Positions 23,370 to 35,124 are shown, counted from the first letter of the stretch. The stretch: 64,000 nucleotides of DNA from Polytrichum commune (GCA_950295325.1 OX485804.1:22072001-22136000), one strand, 5' to 3'. A program made the numbers and translations. Notes: generated from the letters alone by a model not told the origin.

Positions 23370-26267
23370 ATGGAGGTGATGGCACCACCCATCGGAGTAC
23401 ATGTGGTGGTGTTGCCCTTCCCCGCAGCAGGACACAGCACTCCTTTCATCATCTTCGCCAAGTGCTTGGCCAAACTAGGTGTTGTTGTTAGCTTCATAGC
23501 CCCACAGATCACGCTCTCCCATTTCAACAACAAGGACGACGAAAGCTTCGACGGAGCAGCGCACCGTAACATCAACCCTGTACCATTCGACCTCCCCATA
23601 GACGAAGGAGTGGACTCGGTGAAGATGGATGCGGTCAAGGTTTGGATGCGTAGCAATGTCGAAATGTTTAGCGACATTGTGGGGCGACTTATGACCACCG
23701 AGTCGCCAACGGTGCACTCGAAGCCTTCGAGTGGTGATAATCCTGGCCCTCCGCTGTGCATCATCTCCGACATGTTCTTGGGTTTCACCCAGGTATGTAT
23801 GCGTGGATTGATTCTTAGTGCTCTCCATCTTTTTCAATGTGATTTGGTGGATTTTCTCTTTGAACCACTTGGACGACTGGTCTATACATGTTAAAACTCT
23901 GCAACAATTTCGGTAGCTAGGAACATGTGGATGTTCACATGTCGGTGCATCTAAATGTTCGCTTCTCGGCCGTATGTGTGGACTCTCAACTTTCTCCATT
24001 TTATTCATAGGCTTCAAGGCAGATTGTCTGCTTGAACCACTTGAACTGGTCTATCCATGGGAAATCCCGATAAATTTGAAATTCAGGTACATGTCAATGT
24101 TCTGATGGTTTCACCTGACAAGTTTTGGTGTTCATATGTCGCTGCATCTGAATGTTCGATTTTCGGCTTTATGTGTGGACCCTTAATTTTCTCCATCTTA
24201 TTCTTGGGGTAGAAAATTTGTCAAGGCAGGTTGTCTGTATAGTCATTGCACTTCAATCATAGCTGGGTCACAGGCGCTTGAACCACTTGAACTGGTCTAT
24301 ACATGGAAAATCTCCCAACAAATTTGGTATGCAGGAACGTGTGAATGTAGTATTTTTTTCCACCTGACAACTTTCGGTGCATCTGAATGTACAATTTCCG
24401 GTACTTCGAAAGCATTTTGATCTGATTCCGCGGGTGTGTTGGAGCTTTGCGCAGGACATCGCAGACAGATATAACATAAAAAGATACTGTCTCTTTTGCT
24501 CCCCAGTACACTTCCTCTCGGTGATGTTCCACCTTGTCCACTTCAACGCCGAGGGTCGAATCCCCATGAAACTGGAGGATGAACCTTTCCTACTCCCGAA
24601 CTTCCCACCCATCCCACCTTGCGACTTTCCGCCCTCCCAACATGCGGACAATAAGAGACCGAACTCTCACATCTTCCTCCGTGATGAATCCAGTTCGTTG
24701 TGGAAATCCGCAGGCGTGCTTGTGAATAGTGTGTACGAGCTGGAGTTTCCGGCTATTGAAGGGTTATGCCAATACCTTGCTGACGCCTCACCAAATGAGG
24801 TAGTGTTACTTATCCTGGTTGCTTTGGTACTGTTGCTCTGGTTCTTAGTCATTCAATGGTGAGGATAGGAAGCTCCTTGCGACAAAAATCCCAGGAGGAG
24901 AACAATCTCTTTCATTTTGCATTTTACCACTGATAGGAAAAAGCTCATTGTAGGATCACATGAACATGGCTGATGCTTTCTGTCCTTCTCACCATACATT
25001 TTGTCAAAATGCAGTACACCAGGAATCATATGGAATTGGGTAAGAAACCGTGGAAATTAACCAGCCGTTGTGGCTCTTATGTTCATTGATGTGAAACACA
25101 TATGGACTGCGACGTTTTGCAGTCGATCAATTATAGAAATGCCTGCGCAAGTTCTGCATGTGTAACGAATATGTATGAAACTGCGGGGGAGAACAATTTC
25201 TTTCGTTTTGTAACTTACCCTTGTTTTAAAATAAAAAATAAAAAATAAAATTTAAAGTTTAGATGTAGGATCATAAGAACAAAAAACTGCTTCTTTTTGC
25301 TCTTCAACCACACATTCAGTAAGAATCAAATACATTAGCAGTCAAACAGAATCAGATAAGGAACCGCGGAAATTATCCAGCTGCTGTTGCTCTTAGGCTC
25401 AGTGCTGTGAAACACAATTGGACTTCAGAGTTTTTCAGTCAATCAATTGTAGAATTGGCTGTGCAAGTTCAATATATGTAACAATTATGTCTGAAGTTGC
25501 TGATTCTTTGATGATTGCCTGAATTGTAGGTGTCAAGTATACTGACAATCGGGCCACTTCTAGATGGCTTAGGGGAAGGAGATACCATCTTCCGGGAGAA
25601 GATCCAAGCGAAGCCTCAAAGTGGAGACTCATTCAAGTGGTTAAACAACCAAGCCAACTCTTCAGTGTTGTATGTTTGCTTTGGAAGTGTTGCAACACTC
25701 TCGGTAACACAGATTCACGAGCTTGCGGTCGGCCTCGAAAGGAGTGGACAGCACTTTTTCTGGGTACTGCGGAGTCCGGATCCCAAAGGCTTGGAATTAT
25801 CAGATATTTTACCAGAGGGGTTCCTGGAGAGGACAAAGTCGAGAGGGGTCGTGTACATGGAGTGGGCACCTCAGTTGCAAATCCTTGCACATCCAGCCAT
25901 TGGAGGTTTTCTCACCCATTGTGGATGGAACTCTGCACTGGAGAGCATGTGCATGGGAGTTCCCATGGTAGCAATGCCAATCCAAGCAGAGCAGATGATG
26001 AATGCTACACTTATTGACAAAAACTTGGGGATTGGTCTGCGAATCAATGAGAAAGGAGGGTGTTTTGAGACAGTCAGAAGGGAGCCTATTGAGAAGGCAA
26101 TTAGGACGCTGATGGATGACACCACCGGTGACAAAGTGAGGAGGAAAGCAATGCAAGTGAGTGATGCATTGGAGAGGACGATAAGGCCAGGCGGATCTTC
26201 ACATAGAAATCTCGCACTGTTTGTGCAACAACTAAAGTCCCTGAAAGCAGAGTTGCTTGTGAAGTGA
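23370..26267 (+). CDS. UDP-glycosyltransferase (family GT1), copy 2, three exons
   Basis: Paralog of the UGT at 328-4430. Exons are 23370-23792, 24455-24799 and 25530-26267; all junctions are GT-AG in phase 0, giving 141+115+245 = 501 aa. Exon 2 is 345 bp, exactly as in copy 1. The start is the first ATG (MEVMAPPIG); the reading frame extends upstream only through a TTG. Seen: PAAGHSTPF with the expected catalytic His, Asp in SDMFLGFTQ, an exon 2 starting DIADRYNI, and a 44-residue PSPG box from WAPQ to QAEQ with HCGWNSALE and an intact GVP. The box features fit UDP-glucose use. It is likely cytosolic; acceptor unknown. Intron 1 carries a three-copy imperfect repeat. The gene is convergent with EF-Ts, whose stop codon lies about 930 bp downstream. 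No frameshift or premature stop is seen. Confidence 0.92.
23862..24404 (+). repeat. imperfect repeat, three units, inside UGT copy 2 intron 1
   Basis: Units begin GAACCACTTG near 23862, 24034 and 24280. They share ACTGGTCTAT.CATG, a TCGGTGCATCTGAATGT-like block and TTTTCTCCAT. The array fills most of the 662-bp intron and ends about 50 bp before exon 2. Noncoding. Confidence 0.75.
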
Positions 26268-27199
26268 ACTTACCATCTGTGGTGAGTGCATAATGACAAT
26301 TTTGAAAGGAGGTATCAGCCTGTGTTTCAGTGCCCGCAGGTATGGACTTAAAGAAACACCCACAACCGGAACACAAATGCACATCTCTAAAGTGCAATAC
26401 CCTGGAAAAGCTCTAGCTGTGAGCTACGAAACACAGTTCACTGCACAGGGTTTTCTTGTGTAGCACCTGTAAAACTGGATACTAAACATAGCATCAAGAA
26501 TGCCTGAGATTTGCTCGATCTGAAAGCTGCGTGTGCCATTTCTTCCCATTCAATGTGCTTGCAATTGTGCAGATACATCAAGACATGGAGCACTTTGACA
26601 AGATAGACTGTTTGTACATGCAGTTTGAGGAATAGATGATAGGCTTGACATACATAGGAATCTCAGCTTGTATTTCACCTTGACACACCCTTAACAGGTA
26701 CTCAAATGCACATCTCATAGGTGGTGCAAATCTTGACTATAAAAAGAATCGTTCTGACTAGTTTGTGACTAAGAATAGGTCAACAAATTTATCAACTTTG
26801 AGCAAAATTGTTCTATGGCAAGTTCCATGCCTATTGCACTAGATGATGACACTTGCTATGAGTGTGCTGTCAATTGTTAACTTCTTCAATGAATTAGAGC
26901 CTCCAATTCTTCAATGCCTCTCGAGCACAATCTGGTACCCAGGAACCTGAGCATAGCGTCTGTTTGCATGAGAAGTTTCACACAGCAACCTTCCTAACCC
27001 TTTGACATGTTTATCAAGGTCATCCTTCCCTGTAACACACAAATAATTAGTAAAATGCATAGGCAAGATGTCAAGAGCAATTGAAATGCAACACAAACCT
27101 TCTGGTGATTTCCCAGAGTATCCGAGGCCATGATAGGCAGACAGACCTATCAAGTATTTGCTCTATTTCAAAGAAGGGCGTATAAGGCATGCTCAAACC
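26268..27199. other. convergent intergenic between UGT copy 2 and EF-Ts
   Basis: About 930 bp that should hold both 3' UTRs. I see no repeat boundary and no independent gene. The minus-strand ORF at 26911-27153 lies beyond the EF-Ts stop and shows no EF-Ts similarity. Confidence 0.5.
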
Positions 27200-30100
27200 C
27201 TACCTCGGCTGAAGCCCTTCACCAACCTCCATTCGCAAGAAATTGCTCACACTGATGCTTCTCCCAGTTTGCTTGTGGTGGTTATCAAGAACAGTCTGAT
27301 TCCATTCACATCCCACCAATGTCTCTTACAACCCACTACAAATTCAAGACAATGCTTGTGAAATCATCATATCCTCCTCGAAGGAAAAAACAGAAACAAA
27401 AGTACACCAGATACTCCTGACCCCACTTACAGCAGCTTGGCCTTATTTTTGAGACATCTCTACGTCAACTGATTGCTGACCCTGTCCCACTTTAATGAGG
27501 TGATCCATTGTGAGAAGAAAATCTAGACTTCTCAATACAATTGGCTGTCTGCAAAGTGCAAGAATGATGTATGGGATGATTTTGTCACACATACCTGAAC
27601 TGTGATTGAGTCATTCACAACAAACTTCTGCTCAAGCAGAACATTCTCTTCAAAGTACTTACGTAGACGACCCTGTACCATCTTCTCTACAACATTTGAT
27701 GGCTTGCCTGTTGCAAGTGCCTGCATGCCATAAGTCATTCATGAATCTGTAGTGGCTCAAATTGTCATCAAGTCAAAAATACTGATTCATCATGGTGGCA
27801 ACTCTAAAAGTGCTACAAAAGTACCTGAGAGCGGAAAATATCTGACTCGTGTTGCAGAATGCTCTCAGGAACAAGCTCCTTCGATAAGAACAAAGGCTTA
27901 GCCGCCACAACATGCATGGCCAGAGCTGCTCCAACTTCTGCCTCAGCCTCTTGCCCGTCCACCTTTCCATCCTTGGGCTCTAACGTCACTAAGCCCACGA
28001 TTCGCGCAAGTCCTGTAGGAATATATTACGAGGAAAAATATAATGAGCCCAACAAAAAAACTCATCACTGACTTCAACTTAAGGGATCCTCAGTAGAAAA
28101 ATGACACACGCCTCCATCAAAACCACCAAAACCACTAAACCCAGAAAGCTGACATTGCACATAATTGCAGAACAACTTATTCCTAAACAAATCAAATACT
28201 CAGTCTCCATTAACTACCTTCAAAGTGGGTGGAAAAGCCCAGATTCTTGCAGAGAAAGTGATTATTGGGAAGAGTCCCAAACTCAAACAGATTTTGAAAG
28301 ATTCCCAAAAACCCCAAACCCTGACCCAAGGCAGCCTGCTGTCACCAGCAAAGGTAACATAACCAATGACAGGATTTCTCGCAGAGTTGGTTAAAATGCA
28401 CACCTGGGTGTGCTGATGCATGCAAGTAGGAAGAGATAATCCCTGTGGGGGAAGAGACTAAGAATCCCCTCCTTAGCCTCACATTCTCCCCCATTACAGC
28501 TGCAACCTCTGTTACAGCTTCTTGCACAGTAGCTTCCCCGCTCAACTTGTCATGCTCCAGCTTGATCTTTACTGCCTGACCCAATAAGCAACCATCCCTT
28601 ATGTTCCAAATCTTAATCCTTAACCTGTCTCATTCACTGTAAGCTATTCTCAACCACTTCATGAACACCCACTCATGCCCCATAAACCCTAAACCGTCAG
28701 CCCTAAGATATGTGGAAAATTATTTAATTACATCAGCATGAAGGAATTTTCATGACCAATGATTTGAATGAATCATATTTGCTGCTTCATAAACACCGAC
28801 TCATGCCCTGAAACCCTAAACACTCAGCCCTCATAAATGCAGATTTTGTAGATAACAACAGCATTAAGGAATTTCATGTGCAATGAATCGAATGAAACAT
28901 ACACAACCGCTTCATAAACACTCCACTTGTGCCCCATAAACCCTAAACCCTCAGCCCTCAGATATGCAGAAATATTTCATTAAGTCAGCATGGAAGGAAT
29001 TTCATGAGCAATGAATTGAATGAAACATACACAACCACTTCATGAACACCCACTTGTGCCCCTAAAACTCTAAACCCCCAGCCCTCGGATATGCAGAGAT
29101 TCTTGGTTACATCGGCATGGAAGGAATATCATTAGCAAATAATTGAATGAAACATACACGACCGCTTCATAAACACCCACTCATGCCCCCTAAAACCCCA
29201 GACCCTGACCCTGAGCCCTGAGATATGTCAAGAGCACTGTATTCAATGAAAGATACACACCTCCAAAGCAGGCAGGTCGACAATGTCAGCACAGCCTGGT
29301 GCAGACTTGTGAGCTTGCACACCAAGAGCTGCTCGTGCGACCCGTGTCGCCTATACCACAACAAACTCTTCATGTGAACTTCATATTGTAAAGTGATAGA
29401 AGAGATTCCCCACAATCCATATACAACAGCAACCTTCACCTGGAATATAACATTATACACCATACATGGGGAGAAGTGCGCCAATTCGACATTAAATGTT
29501 ACATGATCAACAACCAAATCTTACCACATCTGCAAAACTCCCGGAAAATCTGAAGAAAACCCCAGCCACACAGATCTCATAATTGATCATTACTTGTGAT
29601 GGATGGAGGAACTGCAGAGGTTGAACTGAATTAGGTCTCAATGATCCCAGAACTTACCAGATGCCGAAACATTTCATTTCGGGCCACGAAATCGGTCTCG
29701 GAATTAATCTCCACAACAGCAGCCACACCATCCCCTTGAGCCACCGCAAGCAACCCATCCGTAGCTACTCGGCTTATTTTCCGGCTAGCAGCCGTAAGAC
29801 CTTTCTTCCGCAACTCCACCATCGCCGCCTCTGCATATTTTTTCCAACACCGAATCTGCTCAACACATCCCCCATACCCATCCCCGTACTACTAATCCCC
29901 AATAACACTGCAAAACCAATTAAACCCTTCATTATTCGATCAATTCTGTAATGCTCAAATCTCCTATGGGGCAGCAAACATGGATCGCATGAGGTGGGTT
30001 TTGCATACCAGCATCCCATCCGCATTGCAGGAGAGCGGCCTTCACATCCTTGATGGGAGCGCCCGTTTTTTCACGCAACGCTTTGATCTGCGTTGCTGAC

Positions 30101-30285
30101 TCTGAGCTAAAGCCACGTCGCAACCCCCACGACGACGAGGATAACTCCTCCTCACGGCTATCCACCTCTCCCCTCCCTCGCCTGAACACTGCAACCGAAG
30201 AGTACCACTGGCGTGCGGCCTCCTTGGAAGAATTTGTCGCAGGCGCACACAACCTCCTGCCCACCGCCGCACAGTAGTACGCCAT
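27200..30285 (-). CDS. EFTS: elongation factor Ts, mitochondrial, seven exons
   Basis: EF-Ts recycles EF-Tu by exchanging GDP for GTP in organelle translation. Minus-strand exons are 30285-30009, 29830-29658, 29350-29261, 28575-28404, 28012-27825, 27720-27595 and 27295-27200. All introns are GT-AG. The total is 1122 bp, 373 aa. The first ~55 residues are Arg/Ser-rich without acids at the start, fitting a mitochondrial transit peptide. The N-domain follows ([20 protein letters not shown]), then [14 protein letters not shown] across the first junction, the core [21 protein letters not shown], a GLVTLEP block, [12 protein letters not shown] and the C-terminal FLRMEVGEG. Exon 7 is only 31 codons. 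The length suits mitochondrial EF-Ts and is far shorter than chloroplast S1-fused forms. Intron 3 holds a satellite-like array and the ATG is preceded by a GAA microsatellite on the coding strand. No disruption seen. Confidence 0.93.
28657..29260. repeat. five-unit tandem array (about 127 bp) in EF-Ts intron 3
   Basis: Units start CTTCAT near 28657, 28785, 28910, 29038 and 29165. They carry AAACACCCACTCATGCCCC, a CCCTAAACCCT-like block and GAATGAAACATACACAACC. The last unit runs into the exon 3 donor site (minus strand GAG|GTGTGT). The CCCTAAA word resembles the plant telomere unit but occurs once per monomer. Confidence 0.85.
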
Positions 30286-30314
30286 TCTTCTTCTTCTTCT
30301 TCTTCTTCTTCTTC
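30286..30314. repeat. (TTC)n microsatellite in the EF-Ts 5' UTR
   Basis: Nine or so TTC units on the plus strand; on the EF-Ts strand this is a GAA run that ends directly at the start codon. Confidence 0.85.
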
Positions 30315-30419
30315 CCCTTCGCCTACCCTGATTGAGTACTTCTAAGTTCTAGCCCTTACAGCAATGCAGTACTCTCGGGTTCGGGTTAGCCTGCATCAAT
30401 GTAAGAGCATTACGATCAT

Positions 30420-30665
30420 CGGCACCGAATTTGTGAAGTTTTGCTTCGTTGATTTGGTGATGGATCTTCGTCGTCGTCTTCGTCTTCGGCTACGTCTCCC
30501 CGCCGAAGCTCCTGCTCTGCCCCCAATTTTCATCCACGCTATTCATCCATTCTCTGTCACCACATTCATCCGTGTCCATTTTAGCATTCACAACATTGGA
30601 CAAATATATTGTTCCGGTTTCATTTGCATGGTCACTTAGCCAATAACTTTGTCCTCGAATGAATG
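30420..30665 (+). repeat. direct repeat family D, copy 1
   Basis: Shares TTTGTGAAGTTTTGCTTC, CTCCTGCTC..CCCCAATTT, CATTTTAGCATTCA and AACTTTGTCCT blocks, or close variants, with 31405-31680. It sits just upstream of EF-Ts, so promoter sequence may be included. Confidence 0.6.
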
Positions 30666-30680
30666 CGTCGTTGTTTTTTT

Positions 30681-31018
30681 ATACCATATGAGTACCTATA
30701 ATGAGGATTTTACACTTTTAATATCAGCAGGGCATGGGTAATAGACGGTAATTTTGTTTTCAATATCATTTATGTTTGTATACTATGCAAGAACCTACAT
30801 ACTTAGTAGATCGTTCTAGTACCAATATCATGGTTCAAAATGCTATTGACCCAAAAAATAACTCAAGGTACACAAAGATTATATCACCTTGACATACTCA
30901 CCAAATATCAATACTTGACTCTCATTTTACTAATATTATAATTTTGATACCCACGAGTAGGTTATGATACCGTCATCGATGTTGATTATTGACACCATAC
31001 ACTCAACTATATAGCATA
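30681..31018 (+). repeat. dispersed repeat family C, copy 2
   Basis: Inserted between the two family D copies. Shares ATACTATGCAAGAA, TATTGACCCAAA.AATAACTC and GATGTTGATTATTGA with the copy at 60448-60805. Confidence 0.65.
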
Positions 31019-31404
31019 TCAACACTCGTCCATACCCTTGTAATAGTGCAATACACTCTCGACCAAGTATTGCCTACATCTGTGTGGGGGGCTTGGGATT
31101 TATGGCATTTAGGGTCAACTCATCCATCATGGATGAAGGGGTTGAAATAAATTAAAAACATGAATAAAAATAAACCCCCTACAAGATAGAGGCAGTTTCA
31201 TTCCAATTCGACACCACTAGACTTGTACATGGTTTATAACAATATTTCGAAGTCTCTTCTTCTAAAATTAGTCATTTACATGTTCTAAAATAACATGTTG
31301 CGTTTTCACCTTTGCAATGGGTGAATTTACATAAATCCCTAGCCCTACATGGAGTTTTTTTTTTTTGGGGGGGGGGCACAAATTGAACCCTACGTGGAGG
31401 TATC

Positions 31405-31680
31405 ACAAACATTGGTGTTGAGTTTGTGAAGTTTTGCTTCTTTGATTTCAGCAATAGACCTTCTTCTTCGTCATTCATCATCTTCCGTCTCTCCTCCAAG
31501 GCTCCTACTCCTACTATGCCCCAATTTGGCATATTTCATCCATGGTTGTCACCATATTCATCTCTATCCATTTTTAGCATTCATGCCATTTGACAAGTTT
31601 ATTGGCTATGGCCTCAAGCATAGCTCCCAGTTTCCTTTGCATCTCGAGCTAGGCATGTAACTTTGTCCTTCATAGCATTC
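31405..31680 (+). repeat. direct repeat family D, copy 2
   Basis: Diverged duplicate of 30420-30665 in the same orientation, about 1 kb further from EF-Ts. Confidence 0.6.
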
Positions 31681-32739
31681 TTCAATGGCTCACAATCGTC
31701 TACTAGTTTTTAATGAATCCAAATTTGTAAAATGTCAAAGCCATTAGATGTGTAGAGTTCACCGGCAACAACAATGATGAAAACAATGACAATTGTATAT
31801 ATAACCAGTCTCATGAACTATCAAAAAGAAACATATAACTCACATGCCCAGTCACACTTGTCCCAAATGGCTTCAAAATTCAGCGTGAAAAACAAGCAAG
31901 ATGTGGACAAAGTTTAACTTAATCCTAGAATATTAATCCATGGGTCCAACTCCACCAAATGTTGGAAGGTGGTCATGTCAGAAGGAGGCAATAGTTTCCA
32001 TGGGCATTCTAACTCTCATAATCCCCATTTTGGGATTACATATAGACTTACACTAACTCAAAATTAAAGCATGCAAGTAATGACATAATACATTCTAGTG
32101 GCATCGTCGAAGTGGTCTTTAACCCTTTCTTTTTGATATCCCCTTAGCCCTCAGCATGGACACTCTTTATTTATCCAAGATATATTTTCTAAAAAAAATT
32201 GCATGCAAGAAAATTGACATTAAATCTAATGCAAAATAAAGAAAAAGAAAAAATCTACTTTCTTTATTCAAGTCCAAGTTTATACTTTTATGATAATCTC
32301 GAAAAAAATTCTTATGATGTCCAAAGAAGATGTAATTTGCAGAGATGCAACAAATGTTATATCCTTAATATTATAACTTGTATGTAAGGGAGAGAAAATG
32401 AATGTAGGAAAAAATTAATCCACATTCATATTCATTAACTAATATATTCCAAGGGTTAAAGGCTTGCTATCATCATGTAGCTTGTCATGATTACAAAGAT
32501 AATCTATATTTTTGGAGGGGTTTTTTTAATAAATATTGCATAACTTTTTTCTTGAACAACAAAGAGTCTCATCAATCTCTACACTATGTCGTTGAATTCT
32601 CATGTATACTCACATTAGAAACAAGAAGAAATCGGACACGGATATATGGTTAGACAACTAGACACCATTAGACAACTAAAGTTATCAAATCATTGGCCTT
32701 GTGTTCATTTGTCTGACAACAAGCATTCACTCTGAAACC
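31681..32739. other. intergenic, AT-rich
   Basis: No supported gene or repeat boundary. Short ORFs are chance products of the AT-rich sequence. Confidence 0.45.
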
Positions 32740-32890
32740 ATGTGGGATCTCAAAGAAACATGGGCGCTCATCACTTGGCTCATCTTTGCTATCTATCCAT
32801 ACACAAGAATGCACAAAGGTTGGCAAGGTGAGAAACCAACAATAATTATAGCTTCCCTTGGCTTCTTCATTATTTGGATTTGCTACCAAT
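32740..32890 (+). pseudogene. ccsA: ccsA-like fragment (plastid DNA insertion)
   Basis: One frame reads [18 protein letters not shown], then a Thr-Arg-Met stretch, [18 protein letters not shown] and IIWICY. This matches the conserved C-terminal part of chloroplast CcsA (cytochrome c biogenesis, heme handling), normally [12 protein letters not shown] with a following HTR and GW. The match stops after ICY, where the usual GVNLLG sequence is lost, and no upstream CcsA sequence is recognisable. It therefore looks like a short decayed nuclear copy of plastid DNA. CcmF and other heme-handling proteins share part of the WDPKETW motif, but the later residues favour CcsA. Confidence 0.75.
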
Positions 32891-33222
32891 ATGGATTTAG
32901 GTTTGGAGGCTCCCTTTTTATGCGAGGAAGAATGTACACCGATTGTTGCGATGTAAAATAATATCTTCTTCTTCATCTTGTGTCATTCTTCAAGAGAGAT
33001 TTCCATGATTCCTCTTTGTTTCTCAAGTTGCCAGGGTGTAAAAAAGGTGCAATTCTGTACATGCCAAGGTTTAATTCTTTGTGCAAATGTATTAGCTGAA
33101 CTATCAAACCAAATTTCCTAATCTGTGAGATGAAAGAAAATTTAGTAGGGCGAGAATGAATCGCAGTCGGTTGTGGCATGATTTCTAAGATTTTTTTGCA
33201 GATTAGGGAGAATGCGTAGCAG
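32891..33222. other. flank of the composite transposon block
   Basis: No gene or repeat seen in these 330 bp. Confidence 0.4.
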
Positions 33223-33251
33223 TTGCTTCCATTCGCATTTAGAGACTTTAG

Positions 33252-33273
33252 AACAAAGTCAGGGTCCGGGGGA
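33252..33273 (+). repeat. left 22-bp direct repeat (candidate target duplication)
   Basis: Begins AACAAAGTCA and ends GGTCCGGGGGA. The partner at 55993-56014 has G for A at the tenth base. Confidence 0.8.
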
Positions 33274-34135
33274 TGGTCGTGTTGAGGGCGGGTAGCTTAG
33301 GTACTTAATCCCTTTTGCCGATTTCAGTCCCAGATTAGTACTATCGCCCCTTAGTGCGTGAGGGGGTTCTCGTCTTTCGGCCTACTTCCAACGGCTTGCC
33401 GAGGCCTCATTGGGTTAGTTCCCTTGGAGTTAATTCTAACGTCACTTCATCGTTAGATTCTAGAACTTGTCTTGTTCTAGGGGCAAAATATCCGGTTGTC
33501 CTTTATTTATATATGTATAATTTATACATCTCTCGGTAGGTGGCGTGCCGTCTTCGGTTCGGGACGGTCCTCACCTCCGCCAAGATGGGTCAAAGATCCC
33601 TATCTAGTAAAATTCTTATAGATTAACCTAGACACGGAGGCGGATTTGAAAACGTGAACTATTCTAAACCTAGTTATATGAGTAGCTGGTAGGATGGTCT
33701 TATTACCTTTCCCCCAGCCCCCCGAACTCTTAGAATAAGCGTTATCCTAAGCCATGAAAGACATGTCTTTTACGGGTTTTTTTTTTTTAAAAATTCTTCT
33801 AAGATATTTGGATTTACGGCCTAGCGTCTCGTGCCCATCTAGCTGCATTACTAAGGACTCTATAGTAATACCGATCTATCTGCATTCGATTCGGTAGTCT
33901 CAGTCTCACCATCGTTGGTTCGCGAGGCTGCAATTCGCACTCCTCGCGTTGCTTCAGGTTCTCGCAGTACTTAAAGTACTCTCGTCGAAGCCATCTGCAT
34001 CGCGGAACCCACGCTCCTGCCTCTTCGTTCAGAAAATTCGATCTCTGATTATGAAGTAGGTCCCACAGAATCTACAGTTTGTGGTTATGATTCCCAATGG
34101 CCTGGATGATCTGATGGATCACCTAAGACGTCTAC
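33274..34135 (-). other. probable 3' UTR of the RLE retrotransposon
   Basis: About 860 bp between the candidate target duplication and the Gypsy insertion. On the minus strand it would follow directly after the retrotransposon stop codon once the Gypsy element is removed. No long ORF; contains a poly-T run near 33779-33788 and a GC-rich segment near 33540-33590 that could fold. Confidence 0.4.
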
Positions 34136-35110
34136 TGTTGCGCACCTCTCCATAAGGAGTGCCCGAAACACCATGGGCACAAGGGGGACCCCGGAGTGAC
34201 ACCCGGGACTTGTGGCGCCATTGGTGAGAGGGCCCAAGTGATCCTAGTGTGGGTGAGGGCCCCGGGCGTTGGGAACGCCTCCCACCCACGGAGACTAGGA
34301 GGCACAAGGGTAAGGCCATGAGCTATGCGTAGCTCATGGCGTGGTGATTCTAGAATGCTCAAGAACACCTCAATCGGAGGTGTGAGCTAGGAGTTATGGC
34401 CATTTGAGTGGGGCGCTGTCCCGGGACAGCGCCCTGGTGCAGCAGTGCCTGGGAGTGACTCCCGGGACTGCCAAGGTTCAAAGAGGCATAACGTCCTCAT
34501 AACTTGCCCAAATGGGGCAAGTGAGGAGTCCATCGGCATCTACGTGAAACGTAGATGAAGATGGAGTGGTTGGTTGCTAGCCTCGGACATCATACAAGGA
34601 AGTTATGATGGTCTGAAGCTGCTAGAGGCTTCTTAGCCCAGCGGCTAAGGGAGAATGTCCACTTGGCCCCAACTCTTGGTGGAGAGACAAGAGGTTGGTT
34701 GACGGTGGGGTAGGGGCCCCGCGTGAAGTCCTAGAGGCTTATATGGGTGAGGTGGTGTGGCCTCACCCACCCGAGGCCGAACGGCAAGGCCTCCATGGGC
34801 TTTGGCCCATTGTGAGGCCATAGTTGCCTAGTATGGTTCGGGTTGTTGTAGTGTTGCTCCGGCAACGCGATGATCAACATAGGATTGGACTTCCATGGAT
34901 GGAAGTCCACATTGGGGAAATGGGTTACCGATTAAGGGGTGAGTCCCGAAAGCAAAGTAGGAGGGTTGGTTCCCTCCTATGAACTATTGGTCCGGGGTTA
35001 GAGGAGCTAACCATTAGCATGGCGGTATGCAAAGGGTTAGCCACTCGTAACCTTTGCTAGAATTGAAAATTGGCAAGATGGTCAAGGGGGGGCTAGCAAG
35101 GGTTGCGACA
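34136..35110 (+). repeat. Gypsy 5' LTR
   Basis: 975 bp; by eye it differs from the 3' LTR only at its fourth base (T versus C). It contains several short palindromes, for example GGGGCGCTGTCCCGGGACAG. Confidence 0.95.
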
Positions 35111-35112
35111 CT

Positions 35113-35124
35113 TGGTATCAGAGC
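35113..35124 (+). promoter_or_regulatory. primer binding site for initiator tRNA-Met
   Basis: TGGTATCAGAGC, complementary to the 3' end of plant initiator tRNA-Met, two bases after the 5' LTR. Confidence 0.9.

Noticed and set aside
23189-24017. Minus-strand ORFs of 180-199 codons over UGT copy 2 exon 1
   Set aside because: They are antisense to a well-supported UGT exon and run across its intron; no similarity to a protein family.
26911-27153. Minus-strand ORF considered as the EF-Ts last exon
   Set aside because: Exon 7 at 27295-27200 carries the conserved FLRMEVGEG end and a stop, so this ORF lies beyond the gene.
33223-33280. R2 target in 28S rRNA at the retrotransposon end
   Set aside because: The flanks do not resemble 28S rRNA; the target is an unrelated hairpin.
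33274-34135. GC-rich segment considered as a group II intron domain or rRNA piece
   Set aside because: I could not match a domain V catalytic hairpin or any conserved rRNA block.
34119-34368. Minus-strand ORFs in the LTRs (also at 41996-42512)
   Set aside because: Identical ORFs appear in both LTRs and read through LTR sequence; they are not genes.
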